Assembly: GCF_050030965.1 (NCBI RefSeq)
Contig: NZ_CP188297.1
Span: 1,984,001 to 2,048,000 of the forward strand
Direction: 5' to 3'
From: Glutamicibacter sp002979865
GTDB lineage: Bacteria > Actinomycetota > Actinomycetes > Actinomycetales > Micrococcaceae
Length of the DNA: 64,000 nucleotides
Shown: one piece after another, positions 9,563 to 17,400 of the stretch
Layout of the letters: each line of letters begins with the position of its first letter
Position numbering within the stretch: the first letter of the stretch is position 1
The notes under the pieces: generated by a model
The model's input: the letters and a program-made list of their open reading frames with translations, nothing else
Told to the model about the DNA's origin: nothing
The model's database searches: none
Position numbers and translations under genes: made by a program

Positions 9563-10237
9563 CTAGTGGTGGTGTTCTGCCTGTTTCATCTTGCCAATGA
9601 TTCCCGGGTCGATGTCTCCCGAACGATGAGCGCCGTGCTCGGAATGCGGTACCGCGAGTTCTCCAGCGGACGAAGCTGCCAACCCCAAACTGGCAACCGC
9701 CGCAACCGCAACCGAACCGGCAAACATGCTCCCGAGGACAACTAGGCTGCTGGAACGCACTGCCCGGTGCGGATAGTTCTTCCGCCGCTTGCGCTGCCAC
9801 AGGAATACCGCCAGCACCGACAGCTCAAGCAGCAGCAAGGAAGCAATCGTGAGATCCAGATTCTTCGTTCCCTCCGGGAACCCCCAAAGGCCGGCAACAA
9901 TGCTGGCTAAATGCACGGAGGAGACGAGCGCCAGGCAGGGGACCGCAAGCTTCACGGCAGGGGCCGCTGCCTTCAGCAGGCTGGCAACGGCGTACACCAG
10001 CGCCACCCCAGCCCAGGCTGCGGATGCTATCACGCCGAGCCACGCCCACCACGGTGCCGGGGCGGACCCGACCCCGAATGCCGAGGCCAGGCTGGCGGAG
10101 GAGGCCGCGGCCAGCGCCGCAACTCCCAGTCCGGCGATCCCGGCATAGAGGCCGCCGAAGGCAATGGAGCCCGCAACTGCATCTCGCCCTTGCATGGCAG
10201 GTTCGGTGGCAGGCTCCATGGCCTCATGGGAAATCAT
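9563..10237 (-). CDS. Hypothetical membrane protein with His-rich C terminus
   Basis: 224-residue protein of unknown function with about five Ala-rich hydrophobic helices spread over residues 20-190 and a basic loop WQRKRRKNYPHR near residue 145. The last 30 residues are His-rich (HSEHGAHR and a terminal HHH), suggesting possible metal contact, but no known site is evident. Its ATG overlaps the stop codon of the DUF4383 gene (ATGA), so the two form a coupled operon. Ends 52 bases from the convergent dehydrogenase gene. Confidence 0.65.
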   Translation of the reverse strand: MISHEAMEPATEPAMQGRDAVAGSIAFGGLYAGIAGLGVAALAAASSASLASAFGVGSAPAPWWAWLGVIASAAWAGVALVYAVASLLKAAAPAVKLAVPCLALVSSVHLASIVAGLWGFPEGTKNLDLTIASLLLLELSVLAVFLWQRKRRKNYPHRAVRSSSLVVLGSMFAGSVAVAAVASLGLAASSAGELAVPHSEHGAHRSGDIDPGIIGKMKQAEHHH

Positions 10238-10644
10238 GACCGTGCAGTATGGGCTGCTGGCGTCCGGTCCTGGGACAGGCCTACCGACAGCAGGACAATC
10301 GCGCTGGCTAGATGCAGGACGTTATCCGCACCGTTCAGGGCAATGATGTTCAGTGCTGTAGAGGCCAAGAAGAGGCCGAGGATGCCAACCAGGAGGTAGA
10401 CGGCGCCCACCGTGGTGTTGGCGAGCTTGGAAGCACGCACGGATCCGAGCCCAGCGATGAGCAGTGCTGCGCCGATGGCCAGGTGGATGACGTTGTGAAG
10501 TGGATTGACCTCGAAAATGATCAGCTTCCCGCCCTCTGTTGCGAAGAAATCCACGCCGGCAGTGACAAGGAACCCGAACAGGCCGACAAGGAGGTACACG
10601 GCCCCGAAAATCGTTGCGAGCAAGCGGTTAGGCGATGTGCGCAT
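10234..10644 (-). CDS. DUF4383 membrane protein
   Basis: 136-residue membrane protein with four hydrophobic helices. The repeated pattern VYLLVG(L/I)xG and the NPLHNVIHLAIGAALL and ADNVLHLASAIVLL segments are the hallmark of the DUF4383 family of actinobacteria; function unknown. The ATG at 10644 follows AGGAAGGAC. Longer in-frame readings upstream lack coding character. It is coupled by ATGA overlap to the following gene, and two inverted repeats stand directly upstream. Confidence 0.8.
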   Translation of the reverse strand: MRTSPNRLLATIFGAVYLLVGLFGFLVTAGVDFFATEGGKLIIFEVNPLHNVIHLAIGAALLIAGLGSVRASKLANTTVGAVYLLVGILGLFLASTALNIIALNGADNVLHLASAIVLLSVGLSQDRTPAAHTARS

Positions 10645-10663
10645 GGCAATCAGTCCTTCCTGG

Positions 10664-10712
10664 GACACGGATTCTAGTCCGTGTCGAGTTCTGCGGGTTC
10701 CGGAAGGAACCC
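10664..10712 (-). promoter_or_regulatory. Two inverted repeats upstream of DUF4383 operon
   Basis: GACACGGA (10664-10671) is mirrored by TCCGTGTC (10678-10685) around a six-base centre, and GGGTTCC (10695-10701) by GGAACCC (10706-10712) around GGAA. Both are perfect and lie 20 to 70 bases before the start codon, where an operator or leader hairpin would sit. No dedicated regulator is adjacent. Confidence 0.45.
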
Positions 10713-10960
10713 TGTAGAAGTTCTTCGGAGAAGGACGGAAGGCGGATTGGTCTTGATTGGACTTATTTGCCGGCACCGGAGGCACCCAAGGATGCGGTAG
10801 GCGTTTTCGCATTGGTGTTCGGTTGGGGACGCTCTGGATCCCTCGGCAAGGAAGCTGATGCGTTGAGAGAGCGAGCCGAAGATGCGCTGGGCCGAAACAG
10901 CGAATAGCAGGTCATCGTGGATCTGCGGGCTTCATCTTCTCGCTGCCAGACGCTTCGCGA

Positions 10961-12343
10961 CTATGAGCTGAGTTTCATCTGCTCGTAAGCATCCAATGCA
11001 GCCTGCCGCGATTGCTTCAGGTCCACAATGGGCTCCGCGGCCAGCGGCGCGAATCGAGCCGTGTAGCTTCCCTGGGGATCGAATTTCTTGGCCTGCAGTT
11101 CCGGGTTGAACACCCTGAAGTACGGTGCCGCGTCGGCGCCGCTTCCAGCGACCCACTGCCAATTGGCAGTATTGCTGGCGAGATCCGCATCTACCAAGGT
11201 GTCCCAGAACCAGCGCTCGCCGACCTTCCAATGCACTTGCAGGTTCTTGACCAGCAGGCTGGCTGCCACCATCCGCACCCGGTTATGCATCCATCCGGTC
11301 TGCCAAAGCTGCTGCATGCCGGCGTCCACTAGACCGAAACCGGTGCGTCCTTGTTGCCAACAGCTCATATATTCCGCGGCCTGCGGGTCTGCCTCAGGCC
11401 AGGCCCAGTCGAAATGATCGAACTGCGCACGCAGATTCCGCTCCGGAAGCTGCGGGTGATGGTAGTACAGGTGCCAGCAGAAATCCCGCCAGGCGAGCTG
11501 GCGGCGCATCGCGGTGGCACCGTCGGAAGCCTCGGGATTTACGGCGGCCAGACGGCCCAGCGCCTCCCACATCTGGCTTGCGCTGACATGCCCCCAGCGC
11601 AAGGCGGGGGAGAGGGCAGACGTTCCGTCCAGATCGGGGCGGTCATGGTGCTCCGGGTAGTCTTCGGCGATCGATTCCAGCACCTGCTCCAGGCGCTGGC
11701 GCGCAGGCGCTTCTCCGGGTTCCCATTGCGCGGCGAGCCCGTCAATCCAGTCCAAAGCCGGCAATAATTCCAAGCTCTCCAACTCGTCGCTGGCGGGAAG
11801 ATTAGTGTCCGGGAGGGGTTCTTGTGCCTGTGGCGCGGGCAACGGAGGCCGGATCTCGCTGTCGCGCAACGCGTTGTAGAAGGGCGTGAAGACCTTGTAG
11901 CCGGTGTTGTTCTTGGTCAGCAGCTCCCAGGGCTCATGCAGGAGCGTCCCGCTGTAGCTGTGGGCGTGGACGCCTCGCGCGTGGAGGTCCTGCTTGATCT
12001 GCATGTCGACGGCGCGTTCGGCGTGGCCGTAGCGGCGGTTCCAGTGCACGGTCTGCACGTTGCCATCGTGCACGAGTTCGCTGATGATCCCGGCGGATGG
12101 GCCTTGGCGCAGGATGAGCGGGATTCCCAGTTTTTCCAGCGATCTGCGAAGGTCCTCCAGCGCCTGATGCAGCCACCATTTGGCCGCGCCGCCCAGCGGG
12201 CGGATGCCGGCAGATGCCTGGTCCAGGACATATACCGCGATCACCGGACCGGAAGAAAGCGCGGCATCCAACGCTGGGTGATCGCTGGTGCGCAGATCAT
12301 CGCGGAACCATACCAGCTGGGCAGGCAAAGCAGGCTGAGTCAT
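10961..12343 (-). CDS. phrB: Deoxyribodipyrimidine photolyase, class I
   Basis: 460-residue light-dependent enzyme that splits UV-induced cyclobutane pyrimidine dimers. The N-terminal alpha/beta antenna domain starts at VWFRDDLR and includes VHWNRRYGHAERA; the C-terminal helical FAD domain includes TSALSPALRWGHVS, RQLAWRDFCWH, the RTGFGLVDAGMQQLWQTGWMHN block (key residues near 325-345) and WQWVAGSGADAAPYFRVFNP near the end. All these are family-defining. The ATG start gives the usual length. It appears monocistronic and has a strong palindrome 33-53 bases upstream of the start codon. Confidence 0.95.
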   Translation of the reverse strand: MTQPALPAQLVWFRDDLRTSDHPALDAALSSGPVIAVYVLDQASAGIRPLGGAAKWWLHQALEDLRRSLEKLGIPLILRQGPSAGIISELVHDGNVQTVHWNRRYGHAERAVDMQIKQDLHARGVHAHSYSGTLLHEPWELLTKNNTGYKVFTPFYNALRDSEIRPPLPAPQAQEPLPDTNLPASDELESLELLPALDWIDGLAAQWEPGEAPARQRLEQVLESIAEDYPEHHDRPDLDGTSALSPALRWGHVSASQMWEALGRLAAVNPEASDGATAMRRQLAWRDFCWHLYYHHPQLPERNLRAQFDHFDWAWPEADPQAAEYMSCWQQGRTGFGLVDAGMQQLWQTGWMHNRVRMVAASLLVKNLQVHWKVGERWFWDTLVDADLASNTANWQWVAGSGADAAPYFRVFNPELQAKKFDPQGSYTARFAPLAAEPIVDLKQSRQAALDAYEQMKLSS

Positions 12344-12375
12344 TTGGAGTTCTCCATGGACTCATCCTAGTGGTT

Positions 12376-12396
12376 ATTTAGCTTAGCTAGCTAAAT
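12376..12396 (-). promoter_or_regulatory. Palindromic candidate operator upstream of phrB
   Basis: The 12-mer TTAGCTAGCTAA (12383-12394) is a perfect palindrome nested in an inverted repeat with arms ATTTAGC and GCTAAAT. It lies 33-53 bases before the phrB start codon, in an AT-rich patch. Such TTAGCnnGCTAA-like sites resemble operators bound by MarR-type dimers; no such regulator is adjacent. Confidence 0.5.
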
Positions 12397-12437
12397 TCTG
12401 GTGGATGCCCCGCCTAGCTCGGCGGCTACCGGGCATA

Positions 12438-12486
12438 GCAAGAGGCTGGTGGTTCCAATCAGTGATTGCACGCACCAGCCTCTTGC
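12438..12486 (-). terminator. Hairpin after the envelope trio
   Basis: A perfect 14-base stem, GCAAGAGGCTGGTG at 12438-12451 with its complement at 12473-12486, follows the stop of the DUF3618 gene by 12 bases. There is no strong T run, but position and stem suit transcription termination of the leftward operon. Confidence 0.6.
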
Positions 12487-12498
12487 CGCGCCTAGGGA

Positions 12499-13077
12499 TC
12501 AGGAGCCGTTACCCATATCCTTGGCCGTGTCCTTTGCTTCGCTGTGCAGATGCTCGGCTTCGGAGTTGGCTTCGGATTTGACGGTCTGCACGGATTCCTG
12601 GGCGGAATCCCGCAGGTCCTCTGCGGCCTGTCGCGCAGGCTCCCGCAGGTCTTCGGCAATCTGTTTCGCCGCATCCTTGGCCTCTTCGGCCAGCGGTTCT
12701 GCCTTGTCCTTGACCCGCTGGACCAGCTCGGCTTCTTTCTGGCTCCCCGGAAGCAGCGACGAGGCCAGCAGTCCTGCCCCGAAGGCGATGATTCCGGCGG
12801 CCAGCGGATTGCCCTTGGTCTGCTCCACCACCCTGTGCGGTGCGTCCCTGACGGCTTCCGCGGCGTCTTCGCTGTAGTGGTGCAGCTGGTCACTCGTTGA
12901 TTCACCGGTTCCCATGACGGAGTCCTTCACCTTCCTGAATGAGTCCTTGACCTTTTCGGATTGTCGGTGGGCAATGTGGCTGGGACTGACCCTGTCGGCA
13001 ATCGCATCCACATCCTGTTGCATGTCGCCTCGTGTCTGGGCGATTTCCGCGCGGAGTTCTTCTGAATTCTTGCTCAT
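12499..13077 (-). CDS. DUF3618 protein
   Basis: 192-residue actinobacterial protein. Residues 1-50 carry the DUF3618 pattern (SEELRAEIAQTRGDMQQDVDAIADRVSP, shown by its conserved E-I-TR-M-V-AI-R-SP spacing); a single hydrophobic helix lies near LAAGIIAFGAGLLASSLLP, and the rest is a long charged helix rich in Ala, Glu and Lys that should form a coiled coil. Its ATG overlaps the stop of the holin-X gene (ATGA). These proteins usually accompany holin-X genes and are thought to act at the membrane; function unknown. Confidence 0.8.
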   Translation of the reverse strand: MSKNSEELRAEIAQTRGDMQQDVDAIADRVSPSHIAHRQSEKVKDSFRKVKDSVMGTGESTSDQLHHYSEDAAEAVRDAPHRVVEQTKGNPLAAGIIAFGAGLLASSLLPGSQKEAELVQRVKDKAEPLAEEAKDAAKQIAEDLREPARQAAEDLRDSAQESVQTVKSEANSEAEHLHSEAKDTAKDMGNGS

Positions 13078-13499
13078 GGTGCATCATCCTTCGGAGTAAA
13101 AGCTGATGGAATCCTCTTGACTGTTTCGGCCGTATTAGGCAGTCCCTTGATCTCTTGCATCTTCTTCTTGGCTGCACTTGCCAAGACCAGACCGATCACC
13201 GCCCAGAGGGCGGCGACCACCAAAGCCGAGAAGCCGTAGCCAATCCAGAGCGACAATCCGAAGAAAGCCGCAACGGAAAGGAACAGCAAGACGAAGTGGC
13301 CGGCTACACCGGCCCCGGCGTACATGCCCGCACCCTTGCCGGCGGAGCTGGCCGACTCCTTCAGCTCCGTCTTTGCCAGCTCGATCTCTTGGCGAACCAG
13401 CAGCGATACGTTCTGGGTCAGGTCATTGAACAGGGCGCCGAGGGAACTGCGTTCATGTTCGGCGGAATCGGAATCGGGATCTGGCGTCGTGTGAGTCAT
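13074..13499 (-). CDS. Actinobacterial holin-X family membrane protein (DUF1469)
   Basis: 141-residue protein with the family layout: an amphipathic N-terminal helix LVRQEIELAKTELKE, two transmembrane helices (around GAGVAGHFVLLFLSVAAFFG and ALVVAALWAVIGLVLAS) and a short charged tail. Despite the holin name in databases it is a common chromosomal envelope gene, not evidence of a prophage. It is coupled to the DUF3618 gene and preceded by a coiled-coil protein gene 9 bases away, forming a three-gene operon. Confidence 0.8.
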   Translation of the reverse strand: MTHTTPDPDSDSAEHERSSLGALFNDLTQNVSLLVRQEIELAKTELKESASSAGKGAGMYAGAGVAGHFVLLFLSVAAFFGLSLWIGYGFSALVVAALWAVIGLVLASAAKKKMQEIKGLPNTAETVKRIPSAFTPKDDAP

Positions 13500-13508
13500 C
13501 GAATGCTC

Positions 13509-14381
13509 CTAGCGGTAGTCGGTGCTGCGCGGATCTCCAGGAGGGTAGGAGCGCAGCGGGTCAACGTCCACCGAATCGTCATGTAGCGGGTTGCCTGCAG
13601 AATCCACGCGGGTGGTTCCGTGGAAGGACGGGTCAACCCGCACCGGACCTGGCCCGTCAACGCCCGAGGCGTTCGGTGCGCTGGTGGTGCCGGGACCCGC
13701 TTCCTGGTCGCGGTGCCCTGTGGCTTCTTTCGGCTCGCTGGCATTCCGGGTCATGCGTCCTGCCAGCAGCCCAGCGCCCAGCGCCAGCCCCAAGAAGGCG
13801 GCAGGGCGTTTGCGTGCAAAGCCCTTGACCTCGTCCAGCAAGTCGTGCGGTTCGCGCTGTTCGAGCCAATCGGCGGCCTGGCCGCTGTGATGCGAAGCCT
13901 GGTCCACCAGCATGGAGGCGGTTCCGCTCGCGCTGGACTGGTCCAGCATGGCGCGGAACTCATCGCTGATGTCGCGCAGGTTGGCCGCGACCTTGCGCTG
14001 CTGCGCGGAGGTCTGCTCCTTCAGGTCGGAGCCGAGTTCATCCCACAGATGGGTGGCCTGGTCCTTGGCCTGATCAGCGAGCATCGAGGCTTCCTGCTTG
14101 GCGCTGTCAAGTACGTGGGTGGCGGATTCCTGGCCCTCGCGCGCCAGATCCTGGGCTGCCTGCGCTTTGCCCGACGTACTGCCGCTTCCTGCGGACTGCA
14201 GGTCATCGGAATCATGCGCGTCGGCCGGTACCGGTTCGACAGTGCCCGAAGGGAACAGGTCGGTTTGCGGCTCGGTCAACGGATCCGGATCGTTCAAGCC
14301 GTGGCGGACGGTTCCGGGTTGCGGGGTGCTGCGCGGGTCATCGGGGAATGGATTCGAACTGGTGTAATCGTTGGTGCTCAT
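13509..14381 (-). CDS. Hypothetical coiled-coil envelope protein
   Basis: 290-residue protein, first of the three-gene operon. The N-terminal 55 residues are Pro/Asp-rich and disordered, residues 60-150 form an Ala/Gln/Glu-rich helix (with repeated DQAKDQATHLW-like heptads), one hydrophobic segment AAFLGLALGAGLLAG lies near residue 205, and the tail is Gly/Pro/Asp-rich. The architecture matches proteins encoded beside holin-X/DUF3618 in Arthrobacter-type genomes. No enzymatic motif is seen. The ATG is preceded by GGAAGGGAAGAC, an adequate ribosome binding site. Confidence 0.65.
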   Translation of the reverse strand: MSTNDYTSSNPFPDDPRSTPQPGTVRHGLNDPDPLTEPQTDLFPSGTVEPVPADAHDSDDLQSAGSGSTSGKAQAAQDLAREGQESATHVLDSAKQEASMLADQAKDQATHLWDELGSDLKEQTSAQQRKVAANLRDISDEFRAMLDQSSASGTASMLVDQASHHSGQAADWLEQREPHDLLDEVKGFARKRPAAFLGLALGAGLLAGRMTRNASEPKEATGHRDQEAGPGTTSAPNASGVDGPGPVRVDPSFHGTTRVDSAGNPLHDDSVDVDPLRSYPPGDPRSTDYR

Positions 14382-14811
14382 GTCTTCCCTTCCTCTGCTG
14401 CTGTCGTCAGCTGCGGGTGGCGCGGCAGGTGGCCGCGCATCCGGCTCCGCAGTCCGTGCGGAGCGCTGCTGGTTGCCTACGACGCTAGGCAAGAGCGCGC
14501 CGCAGGTCACAGATCGCGGCCAATCCGCAGGAAGCATTCAGGTTCGGTGGCGACAGCTCGGAGCTTCCAGGAAAGCAGGAGGCAAGCGAGTAGGATCGAG
14601 CCGGATCCCGAGCGTCCAGCGCACCACCCGGCGCAGCTGCGAGGAGTCCAGCAGTACTGCAATCCCTGCTGCGGCCCAGTCCGCGGCTTTGGAGGAGCAG
14701 CGGCACTTTCCGTGGCGAACACGCCAATACCCGACGAGTCCCGGGCATTGGCGACGGGAGCTGGAAGACTGGGCGCTAAGTGTCCGACAAGCGAATCTTC
14801 GAAGGAGCACC
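14382..14811. other. 430-base divergent promoter region
   Basis: Lies between the leftward envelope trio and the rightward succinate-semialdehyde dehydrogenase. No reading frame in it carries a recognisable protein. GAAGGAG just before 14812 is the ribosome binding site of the dehydrogenase. Both promoters should be here, but I cannot fix their boxes. Confidence 0.5.
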
Positions 14812-16188
14812 ATGTCCACTTATGCCGTTACCAATCCCGCCACCGGCGTAGTCGAAGCAACCTACCCGACTGCCACCGATGCGCAGATCCAGGATGCCAT
14901 CGCCGAGGCGCACAGCGCCTACACCCAGTGGTCGGTCTCCGCGCTTCAGGAACGCGTCGCCCTGCTGGAGCGCGTGGCAGACATCTACGAGGCACGCTCC
15001 GATCAGCTGGCCGCGATCATCACCCGCGAGATGGGCAAGCCCATCAAGCAGTCGCTGGGGGAAATCGGCATCGTGGCGGCGATCTACCGCTACTACGCCA
15101 AGAACGGTCCGGGGTACCTGGCCGACGAGGAGCTGGAGATCGCTTCGGGCGGCAAGGCGCTGGTGCGCAAGGAAGCGGTCGGCGCGCTGCTGGGCATCAT
15201 GCCGTGGAATTTCCCGTACTACCAAGTGGCACGCTTCGCCGGTCCGAACCTGATGAACGGCAACACCATCCTGCTCAAGCACGCGCCGCAGTGCCCGGAG
15301 TCGGCGCTGGCCATGGAGGAGATCTTCAAGGAAGCAGGAGCCCCGCAGGGCGCGTATGTGAACATCTTCGCCACCAATGACCAGGTCGCGGACATCATCG
15401 CCGACCGCCGGGTGCAGGGAGTATCCCTGACCGGTTCCGAGCGCGCCGGAGCGGCCGTGGCAGAGATTGCCGGGCGCAACCTGAAGAAGGTGGTGCTGGA
15501 ACTGGGCGGCTCGGATCCATTCGTGGTCTTCGACGACGCGGACGTGGCGCGCACCGCCAAGCTGGGCATGCGCGCCCGCTTCGGGAACACCGGCCAAGCC
15601 TGCAACGCGGCCAAGCGCTTCATTATCGATTCCTCGGTCTACGAGGACTTCTCCCAGGCGCTGGTGGAGCAGGTGGCCGGAATCAAGGTGGGCGACCCGG
15701 CCCAGCCGGAGAACTTCCTCGGCCCGCTGTCCTCGGCCGCGGCCCGCGACGGCTTGGCCGCACAGGTGCAGGACGCCATCGACAAGGGTGCCCAGGTCCT
15801 GGCCGGAGGCAAGCCGATCCAGGGCGAGGGCGCATTCTACGAGCCGACCATCCTTGCCGGGGTGACCCCCGAGATGCGTGCCTTCTCCGAGGAGCTCTTC
15901 GGCCCGGTCGCCGTGCTCTACAGGGTGGATGGCGAAGAGGAAGCCGTGGCCCTGGCCAACAACACCGACTACGGGCTGGGAGCTTCCATCCACACCCAGG
16001 ACATGGAACGCGCAGAGCGCGTTTCCGTGCAGCTGCAAAGCGGCATGGTGGCCGTCAACGAGCCTTCGGCTTCCTACCCTGAGCTGCCTTTTGGCGGCGT
16101 GAAGCGCTCGGGCATCGGCCGCGAGCTGGGCAAGTACGGCATGGACGAATTCATCAACCACAAGCTGGTGAAGATCGCCGGGCGCTAA
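14812..16188 (+). CDS. gabD: Succinate-semialdehyde dehydrogenase (NAD(P)-dependent)
   Basis: 458-residue aldehyde dehydrogenase that should oxidise succinic semialdehyde to succinate, the last step of the GABA shunt. Family motifs: MPWNFP near residue 128, SLTGSERAG in the cofactor fold, catalytic Glu in LELGGSDPFVV, catalytic Cys in GNTGQACNAAKRF and the C-terminal PFGGVKRSGIGRE. Length matches the short actinobacterial GabD type rather than the longer E. coli form. The ATG follows GAAGGAGCACC. No GABA transaminase or permease lies nearby, so specificity rests on similarity alone; another aldehyde is possible. Confidence 0.85.
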   Translation: MSTYAVTNPATGVVEATYPTATDAQIQDAIAEAHSAYTQWSVSALQERVALLERVADIYEARSDQLAAIITREMGKPIKQSLGEIGIVAAIYRYYAKNGPGYLADEELEIASGGKALVRKEAVGALLGIMPWNFPYYQVARFAGPNLMNGNTILLKHAPQCPESALAMEEIFKEAGAPQGAYVNIFATNDQVADIIADRRVQGVSLTGSERAGAAVAEIAGRNLKKVVLELGGSDPFVVFDDADVARTAKLGMRARFGNTGQACNAAKRFIIDSSVYEDFSQALVEQVAGIKVGDPAQPENFLGPLSSAAARDGLAAQVQDAIDKGAQVLAGGKPIQGEGAFYEPTILAGVTPEMRAFSEELFGPVAVLYRVDGEEEAVALANNTDYGLGASIHTQDMERAERVSVQLQSGMVAVNEPSASYPELPFGGVKRSGIGRELGKYGMDEFINHKLVKIAGR

Positions 16189-16209
16189 GACAGGGGATTG
16201 CGGCAGCGA

Positions 16210-16245
16210 TCCTGGCTTCCCCGGAGAATTCCGGGTAAGCCAGGA
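16210..16245 (+). terminator. Hairpin after gabD
   Basis: A two-part stem: TCCTGGCTT (16210-16218) pairs with AAGCCAGGA (16237-16245) and the inner CCCGGA with TCCGGG, with one mismatched pair between. It begins 21 bases after the gabD stop. No T run follows. Confidence 0.6.
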
Positions 16246-16330
16246 CCGTCAGTCGAAAATGGCCTATATGCGGTTAGCAGCGAGCCGTTGAATCAGTGGC
16301 ACCTGGGCGGGGCCTCCAGTGCCCCGGCAG

Positions 16331-16759
16331 CTAGCTGCGCGTCATCGCCAGCGGCCACTGTTCTTCCGGGGTGAAGACTGGCAGGGCGTTGGCAATTGCC
16401 GTGTGGGTCCAATACCGAACTCGGAAGGCCAGCATGCCGCTTTCCTCCGCTTGCTCGAAGAGCGTGCAGATCCGGGTATTCGCAGGAGTCTCATCGACGA
16501 TCCGGAGAGCACCGTTGGGAGGCGAGACATGGATGAAACGAAGCTGCTCGCCCTGGGCGTCCAGTATCGCCACGAGGACAGCGCAATTGTGAACGGAAGC
16601 GAGGCCCATGACATCGTCTACCGGCTCGTTGAGTTGTGCAATGATCACGGGCATTCCGGGGATCCACCCGTACTCGCTCAAATGGGAGCGTCCTTCGCGC
16701 GATCCCAGAAGTTCCGTGACACGTTCAGCAGTCTTGGACCTGACTATACGTCCTGGCAT
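16331..16759 (-). CDS. Hypothetical protein
   Basis: 142-residue protein of unknown function, soluble by composition, with no signal peptide or membrane helix. The start is fixed by GGAGG eight bases before the ATG at 16759; a longer reading to 16849 lacks this. The chain has an alternating hydrophobic pattern (for instance MPVIIAQLNEPVDDVMG and CAVLVAILDAQGEQLRF) suggesting a beta-rich fold. I recognise no family. It is convergent with gabD and sits at the left edge of the acquired chloramphenicol-resistance segment, so it may mark the boundary. Confidence 0.5.
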   Translation of the reverse strand: MPGRIVRSKTAERVTELLGSREGRSHLSEYGWIPGMPVIIAQLNEPVDDVMGLASVHNCAVLVAILDAQGEQLRFIHVSPPNGALRIVDETPANTRICTLFEQAEESGMLAFRVRYWTHTAIANALPVFTPEEQWPLAMTRS

Positions 16760-17300
16760 TAGTACTACCTCCACTTTGTTCGTAACTCTCGAGTGCACCC
16801 CATAAGTCACGCCACTTCGCAGATTGCCGATGAGTCTGCCAGCAGGCAAGGTTCGCCGTCATTGAGAAGCGGAGTGTGTTTTAAATCTAGGCCACTTGGT
16901 CTACGACCGGGAGGGGCGTCCCTGGGTTCTCAGCTAATTTTCAGGCTCAGAGGAGAGCTTTTTGAACTTAGCTTCCGGCCTAGTCAGTAGTTTGTTTGGT
17001 CTGCCGCGGACTGCCCGTCGCTAGGCTTCGTATGTACGCCGGAACGGACCGCATTTCCAAGGTCCACAGCCGTGCTTGCCGTTCCCCGCAGATGCGGGCA
17101 GATCGTTGCCGCTTCCAGAGCCAGTTGTGATGTCCAGGGACAGTGTTCTGCCCCCGCGCGCAACGACGTCGTGCCGATTAGGGACGTGTCTATCCACACC
17201 ACGCGCAGTCGAGCGCTGTAAGGTTCGGGATATGTCGAGTCCCGAGTCAGACAAGTCCGGGGTTGTCGGTCACACCGCCAGCCCCTTCAAGCAGTAGTGA
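16760..17300. other. Intergenic stretch, left flank of acquired cmx segment
   Basis: No frame of about 540 bases here is convincing. The base composition is less GC-rich than in neighbouring genes. A transposon end may lie within, because the next gene is mobile in other actinobacteria, but I could not identify inverted repeats by eye. Confidence 0.4.
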
Positions 17301-17400
17301 CGACGCCCACGATCTGTGTGGGCGTATGTCTGGCGTACCCGGGGCGCTGGCCGTGGTGACAAGAAGAACCATTTCTTAATTTCTCACCTCGGAGTACTCG
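17301..17400 (+). promoter_or_regulatory. Translational attenuator of cmx
   Basis: Upstream hairpin CGCCCAC/GTGGGCG lies at about 17303-17323. A short leader frame follows at 17326-17379. Then CCGTGGTGA (17351-17359), inside the leader, can pair with TCACCTCGG (17384-17392) with one mismatch, burying the GGAG (17391-17394) that serves the cmx ATG at 17401. A ribosome stalled on the leader by the drug would open the stem and expose the binding site, the standard logic of chloramphenicol attenuators. Confidence 0.65.
17326..17379 (+). CDS. Leader peptide of cmx
   Basis: A 17-codon frame MSGVPGALAVVTRRTIS ending in TAA 21 bases before the cmx start codon. Its codons span the upstream arm of the stem that covers the cmx ribosome binding site, so it is placed as a drug-sensing leader peptide should be. 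Only weak sequence similarity to other leaders is expected. Confidence 0.55.
   Translation: MSGVPGALAVVTRRTIS

Noticed and set aside
10813..10907. Plus-strand frame ending GSLGKEADALRERAEDALGRNSE
   Set aside because: The end looks protein-like, but there is no start codon with a ribosome binding site and no upstream coding bias, so I did not call it.
13074..13499. Prophage indicated by a holin gene
   Set aside because: Only the holin-X/DUF1469 family is present, which is a normal chromosomal envelope gene in actinobacteria; no other phage genes.
16931..17300. Transposase or repressor remnant left of cmx
   Set aside because: I found no frame matching a known transposase, and no inverted repeat by eye.
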